Below are positions 1 to 9,634 of a DNA stretch of 64,000 nucleotides, in pieces. The notes under the pieces are model-generated. The model did no database searches. It was not told the origin of the DNA and saw only the letters and a list, made by a program, of their open reading frames with translations. The DNA is taken from positions 806,001 to 870,000 of the forward strand of contig JAGMUV010000015.1 in assembly GCA_020744425.1 (NCBI GenBank), given 5' to 3'. Origin of the DNA: Dactylonectria macrodidyma (taxonomy: Eukaryota; Ascomycota; Sordariomycetes; Hypocreales; Nectriaceae). Every line of letters starts with the position of its first letter. The stretch's first letter is position 1. The position numbers and the translations under genes are program-made.

Positions 1-2308
1 GACCCCCTTGTAGACCCTTGTCGATCCTCGTTGTCGGGCCCCCCGGTCCCTAGCTTGTTGACTATTTAACCAGCTGGAGGGCTCGACTAGTGTTGGAAAA
101 GGCCTGAGTGAGCACCAGGATCTGGGACGGGGACACGTGCGCGTCTGGCCTCGAACTGGTGGATTTCGTATCTCGGTGTTGGTGGCGGGCCATGAGCTGT
201 GACGTGCTTGGCAGATGGGTGGTGGAGGAGGTGGAGTGTGGAAAGATGGAAAGATGGGCCGCGATGGATAGATAAAGTGGAGGTCTGGGAAGATATGGAG
301 GTGTGGAGGTTACGTAGATGAGGCGGAGGCTGAGCGAGGGGCGGGAGGGACGGTGTTGCTGACTTTACTGTGTCTGGAGTAGTTAGGCGATGGAGGAGAC
401 TCGTCCGTTCTCTTATTCCATTTTCTGAGGATATCCCATCTGTACCAAGACAGCTACACGAGGTGAAGGCAGGGAAAATTGATGAGGGTTATGGCAGAAA
501 GGCAAGTGGACAGAAGGCTCCATCGAGTCTTGTCTGAATTCGTCTGTCGGTGTGGCAAGTTGGGGTCATGATGGGTCTGTGCGAGGCTTGTTTTTCCAGG
601 TTGGCCTGCCTTTATTTCGACGTCTAGGATAAGGGACAGAAGAGACTGGATTGCAAGCGTGTAAGAGGTTTTGATGCAACACATGATGAGGTGGGAGAGT
701 GCGACTGCTTGTTAGAGCACCGGATGCCATGTGCCAGTAGCAGTACCTAAGAATGGAAGCCTCCTGCACGCGAGTCAAACGTCAAGCCCATCACACATGC
801 GCCATGGTCCATTCCCACGTCTTTCCCTCTTGGATCAGCGCCGCTCATCAATCTCGAAGCCTGGAGCGCGCATGGAGCAAGAGATGGATCATGAACCAAG
901 GTAGCCAAGCCAAGCTTCTTTTTTTGTTGGAGAAAGAGCCCACTCCAGAATCACTCCTGCCCCCCCCCTCCCACCCCTCAAGGCACGCCCCAAAACCATA
1001 CCCCTGCACCAGCGCACACCTGCCGTGTGAGCGCCGCACACTCAATCGACCACATGGGCGAATGCCCCACGCTGATTCGCCAGACAGCTTCGACAGCATC
1101 GGGGAGCACGCGACCATTTGCTCGATGATGCTTGGCCAGAGCAAGACGAACGTCCCCCTTGGGCCCTGGCGGGAACATTTACGCCCGTGGATTGGAGGGA
1201 AGGGCAGGAGCGGGTTGAGAAACTCTCATGCCTTTGAGTCCTTTGTGGCTTTCCATTTGGAGGGGGGAAGGTGCGGGAAGGAGACCTGGCATGTCCTTCC
1301 CTCGTGCTCGTGCTCGTGCTGATGGCCAAGCTCGTGCTTTGCTCTGTCCTGCTCCTCCTGCGCTAGGTATGGAGATAGCGTATGCATCTTCTTCTACTCT
1401 CTCCGGGGGGTGCTGCGAGGAGAGTGGTTGCTCTCGGGGCTCTCTCTGTTAATTCTTGACTCTTTTACCAATTTTAATACCTCCTTCACTGACTGCTGAG
1501 GTCGTCGTCTGCCATTGCATCCGGGGCATGTGAGACCCGAGACCAAGACTTGACAAGACAAGGCATCGCGGACGGAGCATCACGGACAAAGGTACCTATC
1601 TCATCCAGACTTCTCGTCCACTCCATCCATCTGCTTCTCTGCTCTACCTCGCCCCCTCCCGCACGTCATCTCTCGCCTTTGCCAAATTCCTGCTGGCGTC
1701 TGCCCTCGTGCTCGTGCTCTCCTCCGACTGGCAACGAGACGAGACGAGACGAAAAGAGAACGAGACCAAACCACACCAGACCAGATCAGACCTGGCATCC
1801 ATCACACCGAACCCTGTCACCGACGACGATCAAGCCAGCCCGTCTTGCCTCCATCTCGCTCTTCCCACAGGCTCCAGGCCTTCTTTATCTCTTCCCTCCC
1901 ACTTCCGCTCCCGCTTCCCCTGCCTCTGGATCGATGTGGGAAACGTGACTGGTTTCGGCTCTCAATTGCGTCCTCGTGACAACGGCTGCTTCGCATCACA
2001 GCACGTTGCGTCGGATCGCCATCTTCATTGACTGTGCCAATATCGACGCCGACACCGACATTGACTTTAGTCTCCCCTTCTCTCCTCACACCAGCCTTGC
2101 CAACCCTCTCACCTGCACTCATCGGCTTATCAACGCCTTCTCTCCATCCTTCCACGGCTGTCGGCCTCTCACTCCCACGAGCTAGCTTGTCGCCTCCACA
2201 CAGCCCCGGTTCTCTGAGATCAAGGCCCATTCCCCCCATATCCGCCCCGTTCACCCATTCCTCCTCTTCCTTTCTCTCATCCCATCGTACATCTCCACAC
2301 TCGCCAAG
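1..2308. other. Gene-free region upstream of the bHLH gene
   Basis: I see no supported gene here. The open frames are short, overlap on both strands and lack family resemblance. From about 1,550 to 2,308 the + strand is rich in C and T, with many TCTC/CCTC runs, as expected for a fungal promoter and long leader of the bHLH gene at 2,309. A short TCGTGC-type 6-bp repeat lies near 1,303-1,322. The first 700 bases are G-rich on this strand and could be the promoter of a leftward gene outside the window. Confidence 0.6.
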
Positions 2309-3613
2309 ATGCCTCGACCGGGTCTTCCACTTACACCAGGCTCGTCCTCGGACATCAAGGGCAAGGACGGCAGTCAACAACTTGCTACTTTCCAGCTCTC
2401 ATTCGAGCTTCCCCCTCCAGCAATCCACGATGCCTCCCGTATATCGCCTTCAGGGTCTCGGATTTCGCCCACCGACCCCAAACCTCACCCGCTTGCGACG
2501 GCCTCGCCCGTGTCGACGTTCCCCATGCAGCCTGCCGAAACTGTCAAGGCCCGACGTCGATCATCCGCTGCCAAGGAGGCCAAGGACAATACCTTTGCGC
2601 TACCTCCTCCCCCAACTCGCTCCCGCAAGATCATTCAGATGAAGCCCCGGACCCAGGACGGAAATGCAGATGGGGTGGCCGGGAAAGATAAGTCGGGCGG
2701 CAAGACGTCTGCTTCAAAAACAGCCACTGCATCGGCGTCTACAAAATCGTCAGTAACGGCTGGAAAGGATGAAGGCGCTGGGGATAAGGGCAAGAAGAGG
2801 CAACCAAGCGCGACGAGTGCTGCGGGTCGAAAAATTGCGAGAAAGACGGCACATAGCCTGATCGAGAGGCGGCGGCGAAGCAAGATGAATGAGGAATTTG
2901 CTGTGTTGAAGAACATGATCCCGGCGTGCACAGGAGAGATGCACAAACTATCCATCTTACAGGTTCGTTGACTCCATTGTTGAAACGAGAAGGTCAAATG
3001 GCGTGGGACTGACATTTTCGGACAGGCATCAATCGAGTATGTGCGATATCTTGAAGACTGTGTGGCCAAGTTGAAGGCCCAGCAAGAGGAGGACGACATG
3101 GCCCACACCGAGTCCGGCCGCCAGACTCCCACGGCCCGCGGCCGCCTGCCGTCTATCCGCGAGTTCCACCCGACTTTCCGGGGCGATCCCGCTGGCGATG
3201 GCGACATTGAAATGGAAGACTCGGATGCTGGGTCACCGACGATGCCCGCAAACGACCGATACGCACATCAGCCATCCGTCTCGCCGGCATTAATAGCCCA
3301 AGACGCCGTTGCAGCTCGCCACCGTCAGCACTCGTACTCGTCAGTATCAACAGACACACGGCGCTACAGCTTCAGCGCTTCAGCCACGACTTCACCAGCT
3401 TTCGGCCCTCAGGTGTTTGGCAGTGGACCCTCCTACGCGCGCAGTGACGCCTCGGCACCAGCGTCGACACCAGCGTCGACATTGACAAGCCCGGCCCTTG
3501 ATCCGCAGAGCGAACTAGACCAAGAGGCCATGGCTGCTTTGTTGATGCTGAATAATGATCGGCGCGCATCAAAGGGGCGAGGCCTGTCAGTGCGAGATCT
3601 CCTCAGCACGTGA
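2309..3613 (+). CDS. bHLH transcription factor (E-box type)
   Basis: Two exons, 2309-2962 and 3026-3613, give 413 aa; the 63-nt intron has a GTTCGT donor and a GGACAG acceptor. The start is the first ATG in a good context (CCAAGATGC). The N-terminal part (1-170) is low-complexity, rich in Pro, Ser and Lys. The bHLH domain spans about 175-236. Its basic region contains AHSLIERRRRSKMN, with the His-x3-Glu-x3-Arg spacing of E-box (CACGTG) binders. The loop contains PACTGEMHKLS, helix 2 crosses the intron, and a short leucine-rich extension follows. The rest is disordered, ending in SVRDLLST. It should be a nuclear dimeric DNA-binding regulator; its targets are unknown. The stop overlaps a possible donor (CAC|GTGAGC) with an acceptor TTGACAG at about 3655. 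Splicing there would replace the C-terminus with about 18 other residues. I cannot name an orthologue with confidence. Confidence 0.88.
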
Positions 3614-5532
3614 GCTACTCCAATGAGTGACTGACTTGGCATCCGTACTTGACAGGAGCCTGGAAAGGCAGGTGGAGGTAGGCGCTCGGAGTTTGGAAGA
3701 ATCATGGTAGACTTCTTTTGGGATCTTCAAAACAGCGTCCCCTGACAGGCACACTGACAGGCGCGACGCGAGGGGCTGCGATATCGTCCGATTCGCTGGG
3801 GCGAAGAGGTTTGGGAATGTTGCATTGATGCTCACTGAGCGTTGAAGGCAACCCACCTAGGACGGTTTGGGGCTAGAGCGCAACGCCGCCAACCAAACGA
3901 ATGGAACGCTCCGAGTTAGGCGTGCAACTCTGACGAGGTTCAAGCTCGCATTCATCTCGTATCTACATTTCTTTTTAGATGAGGTGGTTGGAACTGGCGG
4001 TCGGTCATGACGGGAAATGGAATTGGATAATTAGAATGAGAGGCTCATAATGTCTGGGTCGGCTGGTCTTATTGACAAGGCGTTTGAAGATGTGGGGGCG
4101 TTATTTGATCTCGGTTGCCGTTTTGGCCAGGTCTTCTTACTTCATCGTCTGGACCACACAGGACTCTTGAGGGTCCCTGCCATAGCATTGTTCTTTTGGA
4201 TAGAGAGGCGCGGGCAAAAATGACAAGACTTGCGTACTAGACTGATAGTTTTGGCGAGGGTTACAGTTGATCTCCGTGTGACGATCTGTGAGACGAGCTG
4301 ACAGCTGTGCGTGCAGCTCAGACTCGTGTCATCCATCAACAACATTCGAGGGGAACCTTCAACTGGTTTCCTTTGACGCCGGGATAATGATCTGACCAGC
4401 TCTCAAAGGTAGAAGCAGTGGAGCGCTGAGCTTATCGCCCGAGCTTAAAGCGATGTGATAACAAGCCAGAGTCTCATCCCCGCATGGATTAGGCCATGGT
4501 GATGCTTAGCAAGATGAAACCCCAAGACAAGAGCCGTCCCACACCCTGGCCTTTCAAACGCAGACCTGCAACACGGTACGCCTCCTCTTCGCAACTCCTC
4601 TTTCACAACTCCCCTTTCGCAAGCCCCCCCTGCTCGCCGGCACCGCCGTGCACCCGTAACGGTAGAGCAAGGGTTTACCCTTCTAGCCCCCCCCGCATCA
4701 TCCCGCCCGGATCGCCGGAGGAAGTCGCAAAACACGGAGAGGGGCGTTGCCTTTGGTGTAGCAATGGACGACCTTTTCCGTTTCAGCGCGCTTGCTCATC
4801 GTACGAGAGCATGAATTTCTGGGACCACGCTGCTTGAAGATGGCTTCGTAGGATGAGCGGACTCGAGCGATGGGTTGCTTGCGCAATGCCGTCCTGTGGT
4901 TGAACCGTGCTCCTGAGTGTTCGAGACAGGCGTATATAGATGTGGTCTTGGACGCCCTCGAAAAAGAGAAATATTCCTCATCCACTTCAACCAACAAGTT
5001 CTTCAACACCTTCTTCACTTCTCTCAGCGGCCTGGTGCCCAGTTTTGTCTTTTTTGTCTTTCAAAGCATTAATCAACCTTGAGTTAATCCCCCCCCTCAC
5101 TCTCCTTCATCCTTCTGCCTCTTTTGCGCAGGTGTGGATACACTACTCTTCGACTCGTTCTGTCTCTGCGTCCCCGGCCGGCCTAGGGAAAGCGAACCAG
5201 CCCGCTCTCTCCCCGTCTACACCGGTCCCGAACTCCGTCCCGCCTCCGACACCTTCGGAGTCTCCGCCGGCGCCCCGCTCCCCCGCGTCCTCCCGCTCAA
5301 GCCCGAAGGATACGCCTCCCAGCCGCCGCCGTACTACCCGAGTCGTAGTACCAGTCTTGAAGTCAAGCCGCTCCGCCTCGTTCGTGCTTCTCGCAAACGA
5401 AGACCGCCTCCAAGGAAGCAGTCGCCGCCGCCGCCGCCGAGCTACTACGAGACTTACTCGCATACCCTGCACCAGACTTTCACTACGCTCAGCTTTGAGA
5501 CCGTCGGCCCACCGCCTCCATACCACGAAACC
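3614..5532. other. Intergenic region, no supported gene
   Basis: This is the 3' flank of the bHLH gene followed by the upstream region of the small conserved gene at 5533. From 5134 to 5532 the + frame of that downstream gene stays open without an ATG (it begins at a GTG) and encodes a Pro-rich stretch with several PPxY-like motifs (near 5,325, 5,440 and 5,515). A good acceptor (TTTTGCGCAG) ends at about 5,131. An upstream exon could therefore join here, but I found no convincing initiating exon. Antisense open frames in this GC-rich stretch look like shadows. Confidence 0.5.
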
Positions 5533-5898
5533 ATGTCTTCCCAGCCCATGATCCCCAAGGTCGGTACCGCCACCGCCCCGCAGCCCCCGGCCACCGGGCC
5601 CCGCCCGCTCGGAGCCGGAAACGGCAGCCCCCCCCGAAACGCGGACAATGTCCTCGCTGACTTGCGCCGGCAGCTCGACGATTCCGCGTCCGATATGGGC
5701 TCCAGCGTTGACTCGCGGGGCCGCCGCCGCCGCCGCAACAACAAGCAGCTCGCCACCACCGGCGGCATCAAGACCGGTCCCGTCCTGCCCCGTCTGGCCG
5801 AGACCAAGCCTGTCCGCCTGCAGCTGGGCCTGAACCTCGACGTCGAAGTTGAGCTCAAGGCCCGTCTTCAGGGGGACGTCTCGCTCACTCTGCTGTAA
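5533..5898 (+). CDS. Small conserved fungal protein of unknown function
   Basis: This 121-aa frame starts at the first in-frame ATG (MSSQPMIPKVG). It has a Pro/Gly-rich N-terminus, a helical-looking NADNVLADLRRQLDD segment, a basic RGRRRRRNNK patch that could act as a nuclear signal, and a C-terminal block (ETKPVRLQLGLNLDVEVELK) ending DVSLTLL. The C-terminal block resembles one I recall from hypothetical proteins of many Pezizomycotina; this is from memory and unverified. A canonical 63-nt intron (donor CTGCT|GTAAGT at 5895, acceptor CGATAG at 5957) would end the protein as ...LTLLQ at a TAG at 5962-5964. Retaining the intron ends it at TAA 5896-5898, so both forms are nearly identical. The frame stays open upstream to 5134 without an ATG, so a longer spliced form is possible. 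The function is unknown. Confidence 0.6.
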   Translation: MSSQPMIPKVGTATAPQPPATGPRPLGAGNGSPPRNADNVLADLRRQLDDSASDMGSSVDSRGRRRRRNNKQLATTGGIKTGPVLPRLAETKPVRLQLGLNLDVEVELKARLQGDVSLTLL

Positions 5899-5964
5899 GT
5901 CCAAGGAAACTCCCTGCCAACCCCACGCGTTGTGAACGATGCTGACGAACACGATAGGCAATAG

Positions 5965-6451
5965 AGTGGAAAAGAAAAAGGCCGCCCGCGAGTCCACTGA
6001 ACTAAAACCCAACATGGCGGGAGAGGTATCCGTCGAGGAGCTCTTCTTCATGCGCCTCGGGACGCTGCGCCTGCGCCAGCACTGGCTGGCGCGCGAGGTG
6101 AGCGCGTCCCTCACCGCGTCGGTGATGCTGGCCATCGGCGTCGCCGGGTTCCTCCTCGGGTTCGTATCAAGCAGGCTGATCGACTCGTGGTGGTATTCCG
6201 GTGCGGTGATAATTCGGGGTTGAACTCTGGTTTGTGGGCTTGTTAGGGGAAAGAGACTTCGTTGTATTTTTCATATGTCACGATTAGGTTAAGACCAGGA
6301 CATAGCGGGTCGAAGGGTGGAAATGCTCCCGATCTCTTAGGAGGGTGAATTGATAATGCTTTCCCAATTTGTTTTCCTCCATGATTGCAATCCCAAGTGT
6401 CTGAGGCCTAATCCACCTGGTATGAGAAACTTGTCACCATCATTACCACAT
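5965..6451. other. Intergenic, with a weak 69-codon frame
   Basis: An ATG at 6014 opens a 69-aa frame (to 6223) with one hydrophobic stretch (SVMLAIGVAGFLLGFVSS) that could span a membrane. It starts about 50 nt after the preceding gene and has no recognisable family. I do not call it a gene. The remainder is AT-richer 3' flank shared with the minus-strand SDR gene that ends at 6452. Confidence 0.35.
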
Positions 6452-7450
6452 CTACAGATAGGGTCCTAGAACTTCCAGTGTGTGCTGCCAAATAACATCC
6501 TGCGCCTTCTCCCGAAGCACAGGCATGACCCGCGCATTCGGAGTACAGTCACACTTGTAATTGACAAGAAACAGCCCATCTGCCTGCTCGTTGAACGAGT
6601 TGACGCCCGCCTTGCCCTTCCACGGTATACCGCGCCCGCCAAACACAGCACTGGTGCACTGGAACAAATGTCTCTGGCCCGCTACATCCTCGTCGGACGA
6701 TATCAAGCCAATGATGGGCTCGAGGATCAGCCAGACGAACCAAGCCATGATGGAATTCCGATCGTCAATGCCCCTCCACACGTTGCCCGTGTTGACGGAC
6801 CCAGGCCACGAGTGAATAAACGTCACGTTGGGGTTCTCGCCGGCGAGTTTCTCGAGGCCCATGGTGTTCATGTTCTTGTATTGCGCTTGCGCCTTGATGG
6901 TGCCGAAGCTGCCGGGTTTCTTCATGTCGATGTCGTCGAGGTCGATCGACGTGCCCTCTAGTCCGCCGGCGCCTACGACGACGACTCGAGGGTGTTCAGC
7001 CTTCTCGAGCAGGGCGCGGAGATGTAGGACAAAGAGCATCCGCGAGTAATACCCCACGGCCTGAGATATCTCCAACCCCTCGGCCGTTTCCCTGCGCGCA
7101 CTAAATGGCGTGTATCCCACACTCAGAAACAGCAAGTCGACATGTCGCTCCTTAGCTCTGATGACCTCACACACGCGCTTCGTCTCAGCGAGCAACGAGA
7201 CCTCGCCCTGAGTCCAGACAATCTCGGCCTTGGGATTCAGGGCCTGCATTTCCTCAATAAAGGCGCTGGTTTGCTCGTGCGAGGACTCGCGGCCGACGAG
7301 GTAGATGCGCATGCTGGCGCCTGTCGCGACAAGGGCCTTGATGGTGAGTCTGCCGATGCCGGATGTGCCGCCGATGAAGACGGACACGCGCGGGGCTGTA
7401 GCATCGTTGATGAGGCCGTTGGACTCTAGTATTTCCGTGTGGGAAACCAT
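6452..7450 (-). CDS. Atypical short-chain dehydrogenase/reductase
   Basis: Intronless, 332 aa. I chose the ATG at 7448-7450 (MVSHTEILES); the frame extends four codons further only to a TTG. The Rossmann nucleotide motif GGTSGIG is at 27-33 and a hydrophobic HVDLLFLSVGY strand occupies the usual NNAG position. VVVVGAG marks the strand before the catalytic segment. The classical YxxxK is not evident there: the local sequence is QYKNMNTMG, with Tyr but no Lys four residues on. HSWPGSVNTG corresponds to the PG-containing segment after beta-6. The protein probably binds NAD(P) and acts in the cytosol, but the substrate is unknown and the altered catalytic motif leaves activity open. This SDR type is common in fungal accessory metabolism. 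The neighbours (PER1, DUR3) suggest no shared pathway. Confidence 0.85.
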   Translation of the reverse strand: MVSHTEILESNGLINDATAPRVSVFIGGTSGIGRLTIKALVATGASMRIYLVGRESSHEQTSAFIEEMQALNPKAEIVWTQGEVSLLAETKRVCEVIRAKERHVDLLFLSVGYTPFSARRETAEGLEISQAVGYYSRMLFVLHLRALLEKAEHPRVVVVGAGGLEGTSIDLDDIDMKKPGSFGTIKAQAQYKNMNTMGLEKLAGENPNVTFIHSWPGSVNTGNVWRGIDDRNSIMAWFVWLILEPIIGLISSDEDVAGQRHLFQCTSAVFGGRGIPWKGKAGVNSFNEQADGLFLVNYKCDCTPNARVMPVLREKAQDVIWQHTLEVLGPYL

Positions 7451-7793
7451 TTTCGCTGGCAAAACGATGTCTGGATTGGAGAGCTTGTCTGGGGATTGGA
7501 CATAATCGCGAGCTTATACCAACGGACCATTGAGTGTATTTGTTAAAGACCACGTACCTTTAGGCAGAATGTACGTGACGCCTCGCGGGGCGCCCTTGTA
7601 TGATCCCTACCTTCGCCTGAAGGAATGCGCACAGCCCAACACTAGAGACGCATCTAGCTCAATGGAAGTTGCATTTGTTCTTGATTGAGTTAGGTGTATT
7701 TATTGGATAGATCCTTGTTATGTATTCACTGAAATCATCACATTAATATTTCCATTGAAACATGTTGAAGCTATGTAGCCTTCAGCTATAGCT
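7451..7793. other. Spacer between PER1 and the SDR gene
   Basis: This 343-bp AT-rich spacer holds the 3' flank of PER1 and the promoter of the SDR gene, both transcribed leftward. I see no further coding or RNA feature. Confidence 0.6.
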
Positions 7794-8980
7794 CTACGAT
7801 TTGAGTCGGCTCCCAGCAATATCGTCCCGCGAGTCCTTAATCAAGAAGCTGTATCATCATGTTAGCCCGTTTTGAACATTCTCTAACAGTATATGAACTC
7901 ACTTGTACCACACGACGGTGGGACCAATCGTCAGGAGATGCCACAGACTGTGAGCATCTATGCACCCCAACCAGGGAGGGAAGTCAAATAACTCCATGCT
8001 CATGGCAAAGATGATCCAAGCAACGACGAAACCGGGCAACGCTACCCACGCACGCCTCGACTTCTTGTATCTGTCGAAACTGAACCAAGTCCAGGTAAGA
8101 TGCTGAATGATACCCACCACGACGTTGGCAGCCATGTTATAGGTGTAGTCCCATCGGACGAATTTGAGGTACGAGATGTGGCACAAGTACAGGAAGATGC
8201 ACAGTACCGTCCAGGCGCGTAGGGTAGACCGCCTGCGTGGGGTGTTTCTGTCAAGTCGAAAGATCCTGACGAGGGTGTAATATAGGCCGTAGAGCACGTT
8301 GGCACCGGCCGCGAAGTAATCGAGTTCTTCGGTGATCTGAAAGTCGCGGGTGTGGAAAACGGTGCTGCAGACCCACGAGACAATGCCAACACAGCTGAGC
8401 CAGATGTAGAACGGGCGCAAGGAATACGTCACGGGGATCATGGTGCGGACCTTTTTCAGACCGTCCCAATGCGCCCAGAGGTTACCCAGGGAAAACAGGA
8501 CGCTGAAGGGCTCCTGCATGCCCAGGAATCGATAGAAGGGCCATTTTCCATAGAATTGGACAATCTTGGCGCCGGCGTCGATGCGTTGACCGGTGACGAT
8601 GTGTTGGCAGGCGTACTTGCATTCGCTGGCGCAGTTCCAGAGGAGGAGGCGGTGGTGGAGGGCTGCGCAAAGAGAAGTGTCAGCTCGAGATGTCATGGGA
8701 TGGATGGGATGAATGGGCGAGAGGGGTCGGCGAACGTACGAATTGGGGTGTGATCTTGTCCGGGACCACAGTTTTCAGTTTTGCAGACCTGAGAGGAACG
8801 ATTGTTAGATCTTCCTGGAGCACCGTGGAGGGACCAGTGACCTCAGCTTCTTACATTGAGACAGTCGCGAAACTCGGGAAGCCGATCGCCAGCGGAGCCA
8901 TGCGCCGTAGCAGCTAAAGCAAGGACGAGGACGGTCAAGGTGAGCACCTGTGTCCATGGCCGCCCCCACTGAGATGCCAT
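7794..8980 (-). CDS. PER1: PER1/PGAP3-like GPI-anchor lipid remodelling protein
   Basis: Four exons (8855-8980, 8740-8788, 7903-8662, 7794-7848) give 329 aa. The N-terminus (MASQWGRPWTQ then TLTVLVLALAATAHG) is a signal peptide. It is followed by a Cys-rich lumenal region (FRDCLNVCKTENCG, WNCASECKYACQ) and about seven hydrophobic segments. Family hallmarks are QFYGKWPFYR, SLGNLWAHWDG, VFHTRDFQITEELDYF and the C-terminal DAHSLWHL motif, including the conserved His residues expected of this putative hydrolase family. The short last exon supplies the usual tail (WYNFLIKDSRDD, then IAGSRLKS); without it the frame stops early at a TGA inside the intron. Per1 acts in the ER to remove the unsaturated sn-2 acyl chain of GPI anchors, the first step of lipid remodelling. 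The length and domain order fit the family. Confidence 0.93.
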
Positions 8981-9634
8981 CGCGCAAGCATCGACCTCGG
9001 TCCAAGCAGAGTCGCAGAGCGAAGATGTCGAAGGTGCGAGAAAGGGGACGCGACAGGAGGAGGATGAGGTGGGAGGAATACGAAGAAAACAGGTTTGAAT
9101 TGCAGGTGCATGCTGGGTTGGAGATGTGGCCGCCACCAGTCACCAGTGTGGAAGCGCACGGCGCGGGACATTTGATCCTGCATTGATCCTGGAGCTGTGA
9201 TTGGCTGGGCGTTTACCTTCGGAGCTTGCTGAGCTTCTGCCGCGGTTTAGTTCCAGGGGGGTCTCTTTCGGGCGCCGGAAGACTTGTGAAGCCCCCGAAG
9301 AGGGGCGGGGGATTTGTGGGGAAAAGCAGACGGACAGCCGACAGAGTAAACACCCAGGTAATTAAATGCTACGTAGCTGCCCTAACAACCTCAACGCGTA
9401 CCAGACTCTAGAAGATCGGCGCGGGTGTGTCAAAGCTCTTCTTTAATTAGATGGCTGTTATGCTCAATGCAGTGGTAATTTAGACCAATTATTAGTGTAA
9501 GTGAGTGATGATAATTCAGGCCCCTTAGCTAACTTAGGTTGTTGCTCCTGTCCTGCCACCTGCGCACGTGACCATCTGGACGGCTTCATGCTTCACTCCA
9601 TCCTGTTCAATTGCTCCGGACTCTGCAGTGTCTC
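8981..9634. other. Intergenic region between DUR3 end and PER1 start
   Basis: Both flanking genes point left, so this holds the PER1 promoter (right of 8,980) and the DUR3 3' flank. A purine-rich stretch lies near 9,040-9,075. I see no gene. Confidence 0.55.

Noticed and set aside
2028..2642. 204-codon plus-strand frame overlapping the bHLH start
   Set aside because: It is Pro/Ser/Leu-rich, overlaps the bHLH gene in another frame and has no family features.
3605..3615. CACGTG E-box overlapping the bHLH stop codon
   Set aside because: A 6-bp palindrome is expected by chance several times in 64 kb; others occur near 134, 9,564 and 26,609 without context.
5143..6135. 330-codon minus-strand open frame
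   Set aside because: It is antisense to the conserved small gene, very Gly/Arg-rich and without family resemblance; high GC makes such frames common.
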